Assembly (NCBI RefSeq): GCF_013817345.1
Contig: NZ_JACDCW010000020.1
Location: 1 to 49,641 of the forward strand
Origin: Methylibium sp.
GTDB lineage: Bacteria; Pseudomonadota; Gammaproteobacteria; Burkholderiales; Burkholderiaceae_C
Length of the DNA: 49,641 bases
Reading direction: 5' to 3'
Shown here: piece by piece, positions 17,942 through 26,535 of the stretch
Position numbering within the stretch: position 1 is the stretch's first letter
Layout: each line of letters starts with the position of its first letter
Position numbers and translations under genes: made by a program
Notes under the pieces: generated by a model
What the model saw: the letters and a program-made list of their open reading frames with translations, nothing else
Told to the model about the DNA's origin: nothing
Database searches by the model: none

Positions 17942-19123
17942 TCAGGCCGGAAGCTTGTCGGCCTTCGGGTCGGTTTTTGCGGGGCTGAGCCGCCGGGAGT
18001 TGGCCGGATCGCGGAATACGAGCGGATATTCCTTGATCGACTGCGGCGTTTCGGTCGCCGCCAGCGCCTCGGCGCGCTGCACCGCTTCCTGCACCAGGCC
18101 GTGCTCGGGGCTGAAGCGGCACACCGGGTCGGCCGCGGCGGCGTCCTGCGCAATCATGTAGGCCTGACAGCGGCAGCCGCCGAGGTCTTCTTCCTTGAAC
18201 TCGCAGCTCGCGCACGGCTCCTTCATCCAGCCGGTGCCGCGGTAGCGGTTGAAGCCTTCCGAGTCGTACCAGATCTCCTTCAGCGGGACCGCCTGAACGT
18301 TCGGAAACTCCAGCCCCGGCAGCATGCGCGCGGTGTGGCAGGGCAGGGCGACGCCGTCCGGTGCCACGGTCAGGAACATGCTGCCCCAGCCGTTGACGCA
18401 CTTCTTGGCCTTGCCTTCGTGGTAGTCGGGGGCGACGTAGAAGATGCGCATCTTCTGGCCCAGCTTCGCGCGCCAGGCGTCGGTGATCTCCTCGGATTTC
18501 TTCAACTGCGCGTGCGTGGGCAGCAGTTGTTCCCGGTTCACATAGGCCCAGGAGTAGTACTGGGTGTTGGCGAGTTCCAGGTACTCGGCGCCCATTTCGT
18601 GCGCCATGCCGATGATGCGGTCCATGTGGTCGATGTTCATGCGGTGGATCACCACGTTCATCACCATCGGCCAGCCCTGGTCCTTGATGATCTTGGCCAC
18701 CTTGTTCTTCAGCTCGAAGGTCTTGGTGTGCGAGAGAAAGTCGTTCATCTCGCGGGTGGAGTCCTGGAACGACAGCTGCACGTGGTCCAGGCCGGCGTCC
18801 TTCAAGGCCTTGGCGCGCGCTGCCGTCAGGCCGACGCCGGAGGTCAGCAGGTTGGTGTAGAAGCCTAGCCGCCGCGCTTCGGCGACGATGACTTCCAGGT
18901 CATCGCGCAGCAGCGGCTCGCCGCCCGACAGGCCCAGCTGCACGGCGCCCATCTCGCGGCCCTCGCGCAGCACGCGCAGCCAGTGCTCGGTGGAGAGCTC
19001 GTCTTCCTGACGCGCGTAGTCCACCGGGTTGTAGCAAAACACGCAGTGCAGCGGGCAGCGGTAGGTCAGTTCGGCCAGCAGCCACAGTGGCGGGCCGGCG
19101 CGGGGGGAGGCGGTGGGGGTCAT
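17942..19123 (-). CDS. pqqE: PQQ synthesis radical SAM enzyme PqqE
   Basis: PqqE, 393 residues, forms the Glu-Tyr carbon-carbon bond in PqqA. The radical SAM motif is CPLHCVFC near residue 24 (AELTYRCPLHCVFCYNP); GLSGGEPLLR is the SAM-binding GGEP region. The C-terminal SPASM cysteines are seen in CHTARMLPG, CASCEF and GGCRCQAYMIA ... DPVC. An AAGGAG ribosome-binding site precedes the ATG at 19123, fixing the start. In studied systems PqqE needs PqqD to present PqqA; the C-terminus here, after the SPASM cysteines, is only about 45 residues and is not a PqqD domain, so PqqD must come from elsewhere. Confidence 0.95.
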   Translation of the reverse strand: MTPTASPRAGPPLWLLAELTYRCPLHCVFCYNPVDYARQEDELSTEHWLRVLREGREMGAVQLGLSGGEPLLRDDLEVIVAEARRLGFYTNLLTSGVGLTAARAKALKDAGLDHVQLSFQDSTREMNDFLSHTKTFELKNKVAKIIKDQGWPMVMNVVIHRMNIDHMDRIIGMAHEMGAEYLELANTQYYSWAYVNREQLLPTHAQLKKSEEITDAWRAKLGQKMRIFYVAPDYHEGKAKKCVNGWGSMFLTVAPDGVALPCHTARMLPGLEFPNVQAVPLKEIWYDSEGFNRYRGTGWMKEPCASCEFKEEDLGGCRCQAYMIAQDAAAADPVCRFSPEHGLVQEAVQRAEALAATETPQSIKEYPLVFRDPANSRRLSPAKTDPKADKLPA

Positions 19124-19244
19124 GGAACTCCTTGTTTGGCAAGCATGACGCAGCGGACGGCTTGCCGCCAGCCTCGCCGGCATGAAAGGGGCCTCGTCTT
19201 TTTCATGAATCGGCTGAGGTTGCGTCGATCGTAAGATTTCGCCC

Positions 19245-19751
19245 ATGACATTGAACACCCCGAACGATTCCATCGATGCGGACCCGGCCGCACCCGTGCA
19301 CGAGGCCCGGCTGTGGCGCGACGATTGCTGGACCGCGCGCGTCGTCAAGAACGAGGACGACGAGGGCTGGGCCGTCGAGATGATCAAGCAGGGCGAGCCC
19401 GAGCCGGCGCTGGTCGGCCCCTGGACGATGGGGCGCGACAAGAAGAATCCCAAGCCGCTGGACGTCTCGGCCTTTCACACGCTGGTCAAGACAGCGTGCG
19501 AGGTGCTGCGCCGGCACGAGCAGCAGCTGCAGGCGCAGCTTCACAAGCGCATCACCGTGGCGGCGCCCTCCGGCCGCATCAGCGTCACGCTCGACATCGT
19601 TGCCGACGAAGACGATCCCTACGCCGTGCTGGGTGCAACCGACGCCGCCGGAGAGCCGCTGGCCAGCGTGCGCGTGGCGGCAGGTTTCAGGCTGAACGCC
19701 GCCAGCGCCGGCGCCTGGATCGAGGACGGGTACCGCAAGCCAGGCGGCTGA
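19245..19751 (+). CDS. Conserved hypothetical protein
   Basis: A soluble 168-residue protein, acidic at the N-terminus, that I recognise only as a Burkholderiales-type hypothetical. It has no signal peptide, membrane helix or obvious catalytic motif; WTARVVKNEDDEGWAVEM and DVSAFHTLVKTACEVLRRHE look like a mixed alpha/beta fold. It is divergent from pqqE, with 121 bp between the starts, and converges on the YgjP-like gene. No function is suggested by context. Confidence 0.75.
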   Translation: MTLNTPNDSIDADPAAPVHEARLWRDDCWTARVVKNEDDEGWAVEMIKQGEPEPALVGPWTMGRDKKNPKPLDVSAFHTLVKTACEVLRRHEQQLQAQLHKRITVAAPSGRISVTLDIVADEDDPYAVLGATDAAGEPLASVRVAAGFRLNAASAGAWIEDGYRKPGG

Positions 19752-19793
19752 TGCAAGTCGGGCGCGTCGTGGGCGCCGTATTGCTGGGACCCG

Positions 19794-20291
19794 TCAGCGG
19801 GCGGCCGGCGCCTCGAGTTCGCAGGCGGTGAGCCACAGCCGCGCATCGAACTCCAGCTGGCGGTAGGCCGGCTCCATGTGTGCGCACAGCGCATAGAAGG
19901 CCTTGTCGTGCTCGCGCTCCTTCACATGCGCGAGCTCGTGCACGACGATCATCTTCAGAAATGCAGCCGGCGCGTCCTTGAACGCCGCCGCCACGCGGAT
20001 CTCGCGTTTGGCCTTGAGCCGCGTGCCCTGCACGCGCGACACGGTGGCGTGCGTACCCAGGGCGTTGTGGGTGAGCTCCAGCCGGCCGTCGTAGAGCACC
20101 TTGGCAATCGGCGGGGCGCCGCGCAGGAAGCGGTTCTTCAGATCCATCACGTAGCCGTACAGCGCCGGATCGGTTCGCACGTCGTGCGCTTCGGGATAGC
20201 GCTGTCTCACAGACTCGCCGAGGCGGCCTTGCGCCAACAGCTCGTTCACCCGGGCCAGCAGATCGGGTGGATAACCCCGCAGGTACTTCAT
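19794..20291 (-). CDS. YgjP-like metallopeptidase domain protein
   Basis: A 165-residue protein with the zinc-binding HELAH motif (IVVHELAHVKEREHDKAFY, about 112-130) of the YgjP/WLM-type M48-like metallopeptidase family. The third ligand would be the His of EHDK. Some E. coli-type relatives are larger (about 230 residues). The substrate is unknown. The ATG at 20291 is the start that matches the conserved opening MKYLRGYPPDLLARV; the frame extends upstream without homology. It lies 49 bp downstream of the radical SAM gene on the same strand. Confidence 0.85.
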   Translation of the reverse strand: MKYLRGYPPDLLARVNELLAQGRLGESVRQRYPEAHDVRTDPALYGYVMDLKNRFLRGAPPIAKVLYDGRLELTHNALGTHATVSRVQGTRLKAKREIRVAAAFKDAPAAFLKMIVVHELAHVKEREHDKAFYALCAHMEPAYRQLEFDARLWLTACELEAPAAR

Positions 20292-20340
20292 AGGGCGTTG
20301 TTGCGCTTTGAGGCAGCGCCGTGCAGGCGGAGCGCGCGGG

Positions 20341-22260
20341 TCATGACAGGGCCTGTGTGGCGAGGGCACGCTCGATGCGGTGCCGCGCAATCCGGGTCTT
20401 CGGCACCGGCTGGTCGAACCAGCTACGCACGTCTTCCTCCAGCCCGATGCCGTGCATGTAGTTGTAGAGCGCTTTCTTCAGCGCGACGCCCAGGGCGTCG
20501 TGGTCCACGCCGGTCGGGTCGATGAAGCCGATGTCGTTTCTGGCAAAGCTCGTGGGCGGCAGCGGCTGCAGCGTCACGCCGTAGGCTGCCGGGTCCAGGC
20601 CGACCGGTGAATGCACCGTGCAGGCGAAGCGGTGGAAGAAGCCCGACTGGATGCAGCCCGCCGCGAACAGCTGGCGCACGTATTCGAGCGCGTCGACCGT
20701 GTCCTGCACCGTCTGGGTGGGAAAGCCGTACATCAGGTAGGCGTGCACCAGGATGCCGGCATCGGAAAAACCCCGGGTGACGCGGGCGACCTGATCGACG
20801 GAGACGCCCTTTTTCATGAGCGTCAACAGCCGGTCGGAGGCGACTTCCAGCCCGCCGGAGATGGCGATGCAGCCGCTGTCGGCCAGCGCCCGGCACAGCT
20901 CGGGGGTGAACGACTTCTCGAACCGGATGTTGCCCCACCACGAGATCGCCAGGCGCCGGCGCTGCAGCTCGGCAGCCAGCGCCTTCAGCGACTTCGGCGG
21001 CGCGGCCTCGTCGACGAAATGAAAGCCGGTCTGGCCGGTTTCCGCCACGACGGTCTCGATGCGGTCCACCAGCGTCTCCGCGGTGACCGCATCGAAGCGC
21101 GAGATGTAGTCCAGGCTCACGTCGCAGAAGCTGCACTTCTTCCAGTAGCAGCCGTGCGCGACCGTGAGCTTGTTCCAGCGCCCGTCGGACCACAGCCGGT
21201 GCATGGGGTTGAGCATGTCCAGCAGCGACAGGTAGCGCTCCAGCGGCAGGCCGTCCCAGGTGGGCGTGCCGACCTCGGCGAAGGGCACGTCGGGCTCGAC
21301 GAAGTTGATGTAGCGCACGGCGTTCGACTCCGCTGCGCGCGTGAACGTGCGCACCAGCCGGCTCTGCGAACGCTTGCCGGCCAGGTGCTCGAGCAGCGCG
21401 AGCAGCGGCCGCTCGCCGGCGTCGAGGGTGAGGTAGTCGAAATGGTCGAACACCCGCGGCTCGGTCAGCTCGCGCAGCTCGGTGTTGACGAAGCCGCCGC
21501 CGAGCGCGGTGACGATCTCCGGGTCGTGCGACTTGATGGCTTGGGCGATGCGAAACGCCGCATACACCGCGCCGGGGAAGGGCACCGACACCAGCACCAG
21601 CGTGGGCCGGTGACGCGTCAGCGCGGCCAGCGTCAACTCCCTCAACATGCGGTCGACGAGGTTGAGCGGCGCCGCGAGCGCCTCGGCCAGCGGGTCGAAG
21701 CTGGGTTGGCTTTGCGCGAGGCTTTCCGCATAGCGCACGAACTCGAAGCGCGGGTCCACCGCATCGCGCACGACATCGGCGATGTCGTTCAGGTACAGCG
21801 TGGCCAGGTGGCGGGCCCGGTCCTGCACGCCCAGCGCGCCGAAGGCCCAGGCCATCGGGTCGCCGCCGTCGTCGTCGACGTACACCTCGAGCGACTCGAA
21901 GCGCGGCCCTTCGGGGAGGAAAGCGCGGCTGCAGATGCGGTGCGCGAGCGTGGCGTCGCGCCCCTGCAGGAACGCCACCGTGGGGCCGATCGTCTGCGCA
22001 TAGCGGTTGAAGTGCTCGTCGAAGGCCTCGACCTGCCGCGTGCGCCCCAACGCCGGCAGCTCGGCGATACGCCCGCGGATCGCCACCAGACCGCCCGGCG
22101 ACAGCAGCTCGAGCGCCAGCGCCAGCGCCAAGTCTTCCTGCACCGCATCGACGCCGCGCGAGCGCAGGAAGCCGGTCAGGTAAGCCGTCGACGGATACGG
22201 CGTGTTGAGCTGTGTCATCGGCGCGATGACGGACAGGACGCGGGTGGGTCGGGAGAGCAT
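20341..22260 (-). CDS. B12-binding-type radical SAM protein, function unknown
   Basis: A 639-residue protein with a N-terminal half like a cobalamin-binding Rossmann domain (about 215-290: PTLVLVSVPFPGAVYAAFRI ... VTALGGGFVNTE) and a C-terminal radical SAM domain. The cluster cysteines are C371, C376 and C379 (HGCYWKKCSFCDVSLDYI), that is CX4CX2C rather than CX3CX2C. WWGNIRFEKSFTPELCRALADSGC and AYLMYGFPTQT are typical of the Elp3/MiaB-like core. The usual DXHXXG cobalamin motif is not seen, so B12 binding is inferred. The ATG at 22260 has no good ribosome-binding site. Confidence 0.88.
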   Translation of the reverse strand: MLSRPTRVLSVIAPMTQLNTPYPSTAYLTGFLRSRGVDAVQEDLALALALELLSPGGLVAIRGRIAELPALGRTRQVEAFDEHFNRYAQTIGPTVAFLQGRDATLAHRICSRAFLPEGPRFESLEVYVDDDGGDPMAWAFGALGVQDRARHLATLYLNDIADVVRDAVDPRFEFVRYAESLAQSQPSFDPLAEALAAPLNLVDRMLRELTLAALTRHRPTLVLVSVPFPGAVYAAFRIAQAIKSHDPEIVTALGGGFVNTELRELTEPRVFDHFDYLTLDAGERPLLALLEHLAGKRSQSRLVRTFTRAAESNAVRYINFVEPDVPFAEVGTPTWDGLPLERYLSLLDMLNPMHRLWSDGRWNKLTVAHGCYWKKCSFCDVSLDYISRFDAVTAETLVDRIETVVAETGQTGFHFVDEAAPPKSLKALAAELQRRRLAISWWGNIRFEKSFTPELCRALADSGCIAISGGLEVASDRLLTLMKKGVSVDQVARVTRGFSDAGILVHAYLMYGFPTQTVQDTVDALEYVRQLFAAGCIQSGFFHRFACTVHSPVGLDPAAYGVTLQPLPPTSFARNDIGFIDPTGVDHDALGVALKKALYNYMHGIGLEEDVRSWFDQPVPKTRIARHRIERALATQALS

Positions 22261-22297
22261 GGGCTTGCGCGATGGGTTGCTGCAGCGGCGAGCAGTG

Positions 22298-22323
22298 GCG
22301 GTGTACGCGGCCGCGTACACCGC
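22298..22323. promoter_or_regulatory. 26-bp perfect palindrome upstream of the radical SAM gene
   Basis: A perfect dyad, centred on GCGGCCGC between GTGTAC and GTACAC, ends 37 bp before the radical SAM ATG and downstream of the tRNA-Met terminator. As DNA it looks like an operator for a dimeric repressor; as RNA it would be an 11-bp hairpin with a GGCC loop. No T-tract follows, so it is not an ordinary terminator. Confidence 0.6.
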
Positions 22324-22361
22324 GGCGCAGGCGAGACGCGTCAGTAGCGCGCCCCAGACGA

Positions 22362-22396
22362 ACAAAAGGCCTGCAAGTCGTGGACCTGCAAGCCTT
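22362..22396 (-). terminator. Probable terminator of the tRNA-Met gene
   Basis: On the minus strand, AAGGCTTGCAGG pairs imperfectly (10 of 12) with CTTGCAGGCCTT and is followed by TTTTGTT. It lies directly after the tRNA 3' end. The two arms also contain the direct repeat CTTGCAGG. Confidence 0.65.
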
Positions 22397-22404
22397 CGAA
22401 ATTT

Positions 22405-22481
<77 letters not shown>

Positions 22482-22607
22482 TGAGCCGCAAATTATAGCC
22501 ATCGCGCGCACGCCAAAAAAGCGCTCAAAGCCGCAAAAGCCGGGCTGCCGAGTAGGCGGAGCCGGGTGTGCCACGATGCCGGCGTGTGATTGCGGGAGCG
22601 GGCGACC

Positions 22608-23003
22608 ATGGGCAGGTGGCGTTTCGGTTTGGCGGACGGCATCCGCAAGCTGGGTTTTCGCAAGTGGTACGAGCGCGAATTGACCCTGGGCCACGCTCAT
22701 CTGGCGTTGACGCTGGTGTCCTGCCTGGGCCTGCTCATGGCCCTCGAACTCTACGACCGCAACAGTCCGGTGGCCGAGCGGCTGAGCGACGCCTTGTCCT
22801 TGCTGCTGTGTGCCGGCGTCGGTCTGTGGTCGTTGCGCCGCTACCTGTTCCTGCTGATGCACGCCGAGGCTACGGCGAATCAGGCGATCTGCCCCGAGTG
22901 CGAGGCCTACGGACGACTCGAAGTCACTGCGGAACAGCCGGTCGATGACGAAGTGCAAGTGTGTTGCCGCCGCTGCCGGCACCGCTGGTCGATCCTTCCT
23001 TGA
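22608..23003 (+). CDS. Membrane protein with C-terminal zinc ribbon, hypothetical
   Basis: A 131-residue protein with two membrane helices (about 27-46 and 62-84) and a cytoplasmic-type C-terminal ribbon with two Cys pairs, CPEC (about 94-97) and CRRC (about 121-124), which fits a zinc ribbon. No named family is recognised. The ATG at 22608 has a GGGAG ribosome-binding site; a TTG 18 bp upstream in frame is less likely. It is divergent from tRNA-Met and converges on the DUF2905 gene. Confidence 0.75.
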   Translation: MGRWRFGLADGIRKLGFRKWYERELTLGHAHLALTLVSCLGLLMALELYDRNSPVAERLSDALSLLLCAGVGLWSLRRYLFLLMHAEATANQAICPECEAYGRLEVTAEQPVDDEVQVCCRRCRHRWSILP

Positions 23004-23013
23004 GCGAACCCCC

Positions 23014-23208
23014 TCAAAGGAGATGCCCGATCCCCATCGCGATGAAGCTCAGCAGCACGGTGGAGGCGATCGGCAACGACCATTCGCGCCCGCGCCAGCG
23101 GAAGCGGAAATCGCCGGGGAGCCGGCCGAAACCGATCCTCTCCAGCCACGGCCGCAGGCCGTTCAGCACGATCAAAGCGAGCACGACGACGATCAGCCAG
23201 CGAAGCAA
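23014..23208 (-). CDS. DUF2905 family small membrane protein
   Basis: A 64-residue inner-membrane protein with two helices (about 2-18 and 46-63) joined by a loop containing the family's GRLPGDFRFRWRGREWSLPIAST signature, which identifies DUF2905. Function unknown. The start codon is TTG at 23208; the ribosome-binding site AGGAG overlaps the TAG stop of the preceding methyltransferase gene, so the two are translationally coupled. Confidence 0.85.
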   Translation of the reverse strand: MLRWLIVVVLALIVLNGLRPWLERIGFGRLPGDFRFRWRGREWSLPIASTVLLSFIAMGIGHLL

Positions 23209-23217
23209 GAGCGGCTC

Positions 23218-24381
23218 CTAGAGCGTGTGGCTGCGGTCGCCGCGCGCGAAGCCCAGCGCGTCGAACGGGGCGCCGGCTGCAAAGCCGATCACCTTGAACA
23301 GCTCGCCCATCTCGTGCTCGGCCAGCAGCTTTTGCGCCGCGGCGACCGGCTTGATGTCGCCCGCCGTGATGCCCGCCTGCAGGTGTTCGAGCAGGCCGCA
23401 GTTCATGAGAAAGCGCGCCTGCGATGTGTAGCCCAGCACGTGCAGGCCGGCGTCCTGACCGGCGAGCGCCATGGCGGTGAAGTCGACATGGGCGGTGATG
23501 TCCTTCTCGCCCACGTCTTGCAGCGGGTCGGTGTCCATGCGGTGCGCGCGGTGGCACATGAGCGTGCCGCCGCTGCGTTGCGGGTGGTGGTACTCCGCCT
23601 CGGGGAAGCCGTAATCGATGAAGAAGGCGGCGCCACGCGCGAGCCTCTGCGCCAGCGTGCGCATGAAGCCTCCGGCGTGGCGTGGCAGTTCGGTGATCGC
23701 GCCCGGCACGGCGTTGCCCGGCAGCGGGGGGCGCAGGTCGGTCGGCCGGTCGGCGAACACGAAACGGCCTTCGTGCAGGGCGACGCCACGCTCGTGCCAT
23801 TCGCGGCCGTCGAAGTGCAGCAGCGCGACTGGCATGGCGTCGAGCACTTCGTTGCCCACCACCACGCCTTCGAAGGTCGGCGGCAGCGCGTCGAGCCACA
23901 CGGCGCGTGGCGCCCATTGCGGCACGCGCTCGGTCAGCACCGTGCGCTGGCGCTCGCGCAGCACTCCTGAAAGATCGACGATCACGTAGCGGTCGATGCG
24001 CTCGCCCAGCTCGCCCAGCAACTGGGCCGCCAGCGCTCCCGAGCCGGCGCCGAATTCCCAGACTTCACGGGTGCCCGTCGCCTCCAGCGCCTGGCCGATC
24101 TGACGCGCCAGCGCGCGGCCGAAGAGGGGGCTCAGCTCGGGCGCGGTGACGAAGTCGCTCCCCGAGCGGGCCGACACCCCGAACTGCCGGTCGTCGCGCG
24201 CGTAGTAGCCCAGGCCCGGCGCGTACAGCGCGAGTTCCATGTAGCGCTCGAAACCCAGCCAGCCGCCGGCGTTGGCAATCTCGTCGGCGATGCGCTCGCG
24301 CAAGGCCCCGCCGCAGCTCGAAGGAGGGGCGCTAGATACACTGACTTCGGTCGTCTTCACCCTGGCATTGTCGTATCGCAT
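23218..24381 (-). CDS. MidA/NDUFAF7-family SAM-dependent methyltransferase
   Basis: About 387 residues. It matches COG1565, the family of mitochondrial NDUFAF7, a protein-arginine methyltransferase needed for complex I assembly; bacterial substrates are not known to me. Seen: GWLGFERYMELALYAPGLGYYA near the N-terminus, SDFVTAPELSPLFGRALARQI, the SAM-binding EFGAGSGALAAQLL and the FFIDYGFPEAEYHHPQRSGG motif. The ATG at 24381 overlaps the divergent folM start codon; a GTG at 24360 is the main alternative and would relieve that overlap. Homology starts downstream of both. Confidence 0.88.
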   Translation of the reverse strand: MRYDNARVKTTEVSVSSAPPSSCGGALRERIADEIANAGGWLGFERYMELALYAPGLGYYARDDRQFGVSARSGSDFVTAPELSPLFGRALARQIGQALEATGTREVWEFGAGSGALAAQLLGELGERIDRYVIVDLSGVLRERQRTVLTERVPQWAPRAVWLDALPPTFEGVVVGNEVLDAMPVALLHFDGREWHERGVALHEGRFVFADRPTDLRPPLPGNAVPGAITELPRHAGGFMRTLAQRLARGAAFFIDYGFPEAEYHHPQRSGGTLMCHRAHRMDTDPLQDVGEKDITAHVDFTAMALAGQDAGLHVLGYTSQARFLMNCGLLEHLQAGITAGDIKPVAAAQKLLAEHEMGELFKVIGFAAGAPFDALGFARGDRSHTL

Positions 24382-25162
24382 GAGCGCTTCTATCCGCCCC
24401 GTCGTGCTCGTCACCGGCAGCGCCCGGCGCCTCGGACGCGAGATCGCGCTTGAGCTCGCGGCGCACGGGTTCGACGTGGCGTTGCACAGTCACCGCACTG
24501 CGGACGAATGCGCCGACACGCTTGTCGCTGCCGTCGAGCACGGTGCACGCGCCGAGGCGTTTGCTGCCGATCTGGCCATCGAGGCCGACTGCGACGCGCT
24601 ACTGCCCGCGGTGGTGGCCGTCATGGGCCGTGTCGATGCGGTCGTCAACAACGCCTCGCGCTTCGAGCACGACGACATCGAAAGCTTCGGGCATGCCGCG
24701 CTGGCGGCGCACTGGCAGGTCAACACGGCTGCGCCCTTGCTGCTGGCGCGTGCGCTGCATGCGCATCTGTCCGGCAGCGGACGGGAGGGCTGCGTCGTCA
24801 ATCTGCTCGACCAGAAGCTGTGGAATCCGAACCCGGACCATCTGTCCTACACGCTGTCGAAGGCCGCGCTGGCGAGTGCGACGACGCTGCTCGCGCAGGC
24901 TCTCGCGCCCATCGTGCGCGTGGTCGGCGTCGCACCCGGCGTGACCCTGCCGTCCGGCCCGATGACCGACGCGGAGTTCACGCGCGCCCAGGGCATGACA
25001 CCGCTGCAGCGTTCGTCCACGCCGCGCGACGTGGCGCGCGCGGTGCGCTTCCTCATCGAGTCGCCGGCCATCACCGGCACCACGCTGCTCGTCGATGGCG
25101 GCCAGCACCTCGCTATGCAGCCGCGCGACGTGCTGTTCCTGGCGCAAGGGGCGGTGCGATGA
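24380..25162 (+). CDS. folM: Pteridine reductase-like short-chain dehydrogenase (FolM type)
   Basis: A 260-residue SDR. Instead of the common TGxxxGxG it has [10 protein letters not shown] (residues 13-22), the variant of pteridine reductases and FolM, followed by [18 protein letters not shown], and the catalytic YTLSK. It probably reduces dihydromonapterin or dihydrofolate. The neighbour folB (overlapping ATGA) supports a pterin role. It starts at the same CATG as the divergent methyltransferase gene and has no visible ribosome-binding site. Confidence 0.85.
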   Translation: MSASIRPVVLVTGSARRLGREIALELAAHGFDVALHSHRTADECADTLVAAVEHGARAEAFAADLAIEADCDALLPAVVAVMGRVDAVVNNASRFEHDDIESFGHAALAAHWQVNTAAPLLLARALHAHLSGSGREGCVVNLLDQKLWNPNPDHLSYTLSKAALASATTLLAQALAPIVRVVGVAPGVTLPSGPMTDAEFTRAQGMTPLQRSSTPRDVARAVRFLIESPAITGTTLLVDGGQHLAMQPRDVLFLAQGAVR

Positions 25163-25563
25163 ACGGCCTGCTCGCGGACCCGCGGCTCGCCGGCTGCCGA
25201 CGGCTGTTCCTGCGCGATCACCTCGTGAACGCGCGCATCGGCGTGCATGCCTTCGAGAAGCAGGCGGCGCAGCGTTTGCTGGTCAATGTCGATCTCTACG
25301 TGCCGCTGGCGGCAAGCACACCGCAGCGCGACCGCCTCGACGAGGTGGTCGACTACGACTTCATTCGCACCGTGATCGCCGAGTGCGCCGGCGAAGACCA
25401 CATCGAATTGCAGGAGACGCTGTGCGATGCCATCGCGGTGCACCTGCTCGGGCACCCCCAAGTGCGCGCTGTGCGCGTCTCGACCGAGAAGCCCGACGTC
25501 TATGCCGACTGCGCGGCGGTCGGGATCGAGGTCTTTCATTTCAGGCAGGAGCGACAGGCATGA
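25159..25563 (+). CDS. folB: Dihydroneopterin aldolase family protein
   Basis: A 134-residue FolB/FolX-type protein. [27 protein letters not shown] is the family signature and [15 protein letters not shown] the mid-domain helix; E in the IGVHAFEK segment is the pterin-binding region. It would act on dihydroneopterin (aldolase) or its triphosphate (epimerase); the two cannot be separated here, but folM next to it is often paired with FolX in monapterin synthesis. Start and stop overlap folM and ttcA by 4 bp each, giving a tight operon. Confidence 0.85.
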   Translation: MNGLLADPRLAGCRRLFLRDHLVNARIGVHAFEKQAAQRLLVNVDLYVPLAASTPQRDRLDEVVDYDFIRTVIAECAGEDHIELQETLCDAIAVHLLGHPQVRAVRVSTEKPDVYADCAAVGIEVFHFRQERQA

Positions 25564-26504
25564 GTGCCGTGATCGAAACCGAAGCCGGCCGGCGTGATTC
25601 GGCCAGGGATGCCGCCGGAGCGAAAAGCCGCCTCGAAGCCAACAAGCTTGCCAAGCGCCTGCATCGCCTGGTCGGCCAGGCCATCGGCGACTTCAACATG
25701 ATCGAACCGGGCGACAAGGTGATGGTCTGCGTTTCCGGCGGCAAGGACAGCCACGCCTTGCTCGACATCCTGATGGAGATGAAGCGGCGTGCACCGATCG
25801 ACTTTTCGCTGGTCGCCGTAAACCTCGACCAGAAGCAGCCCGGTTTTCCGGCCGAGGTACTGCCCGAGTATCTCGGCAAGCTCGGCGTGCCTTTCCACAT
25901 CGAAACGCAGGACACCTATTCGGTCGTCAAGCGCCTGGTCCCCGAGGGCAAGACGATGTGCAGCCTGTGTTCGCGCCTGCGCCGCGGCGCCCTGTACCGC
26001 GTGGCCAGCGAGCTGGGCGCGACCAAGATCGCGCTCGGTCATCATCGCGACGACATGCTGCAGACCTTCTTCCTCAACATGTTCTTCGGCGCCAGGCTCA
26101 AGGGCATGCCGCCCAAGCTGGTGAGCGACGACGGCAAGCATGTGGTGATCCGCCCGCTCGCTTACGTGCCCGAGCACGACCTCTCCGCATGGGCCGCGCA
26201 CCGCGCCTTTCCGATCATTCCCTGCACGCTGTGCGGCAACCAGGAGAATCTTCAACGCATGCAGATCGGTCAGATGCTGCGCGACTGGCAGCGCCAATTC
26301 CCGGGCCGCGTCGAGAACATGGCCACCGCGCTGGCCAACGTGGTGCCCTCGCACCTGCAGGACCGGAACCTCTACCCGTTCCAGGGCCTCCAAGCCACAG
26401 GCCGGCCCGATGCCGCGGGCGACAAGGCTTTCGACGAAGACGACGAGGCGTGCGCGCCGGCGTCGGCCGGGGCCACAGCAATCCGCTGGCACGGCATCGA
26501 CTGA
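25560..26504 (+). CDS. ttcA: tRNA 2-thiocytidine(32) synthetase
   Basis: TtcA, 314 residues, thiolates C32 of some tRNAs using an iron-sulfur cluster. The ATP-binding PP-loop is [13 protein letters not shown] (about 57-69); the two CxxC pairs are CSLC (about 134-137) and CTLC (about 222-225). The last about 40 residues are an acidic and Ala-rich tail, longer than usual. The ATG overlaps the folB stop. It completes folM-folB-ttcA, a pterin-plus-tRNA-modification operon whose functional logic is unclear. Confidence 0.95.
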   Translation: MSAVIETEAGRRDSARDAAGAKSRLEANKLAKRLHRLVGQAIGDFNMIEPGDKVMVCVSGGKDSHALLDILMEMKRRAPIDFSLVAVNLDQKQPGFPAEVLPEYLGKLGVPFHIETQDTYSVVKRLVPEGKTMCSLCSRLRRGALYRVASELGATKIALGHHRDDMLQTFFLNMFFGARLKGMPPKLVSDDGKHVVIRPLAYVPEHDLSAWAAHRAFPIIPCTLCGNQENLQRMQIGQMLRDWQRQFPGRVENMATALANVVPSHLQDRNLYPFQGLQATGRPDAAGDKAFDEDDEACAPASAGATAIRWHGID

Positions 26505-26535
26505 ACTCCACCGAACCGCGAGGAACGCTTTCGAC

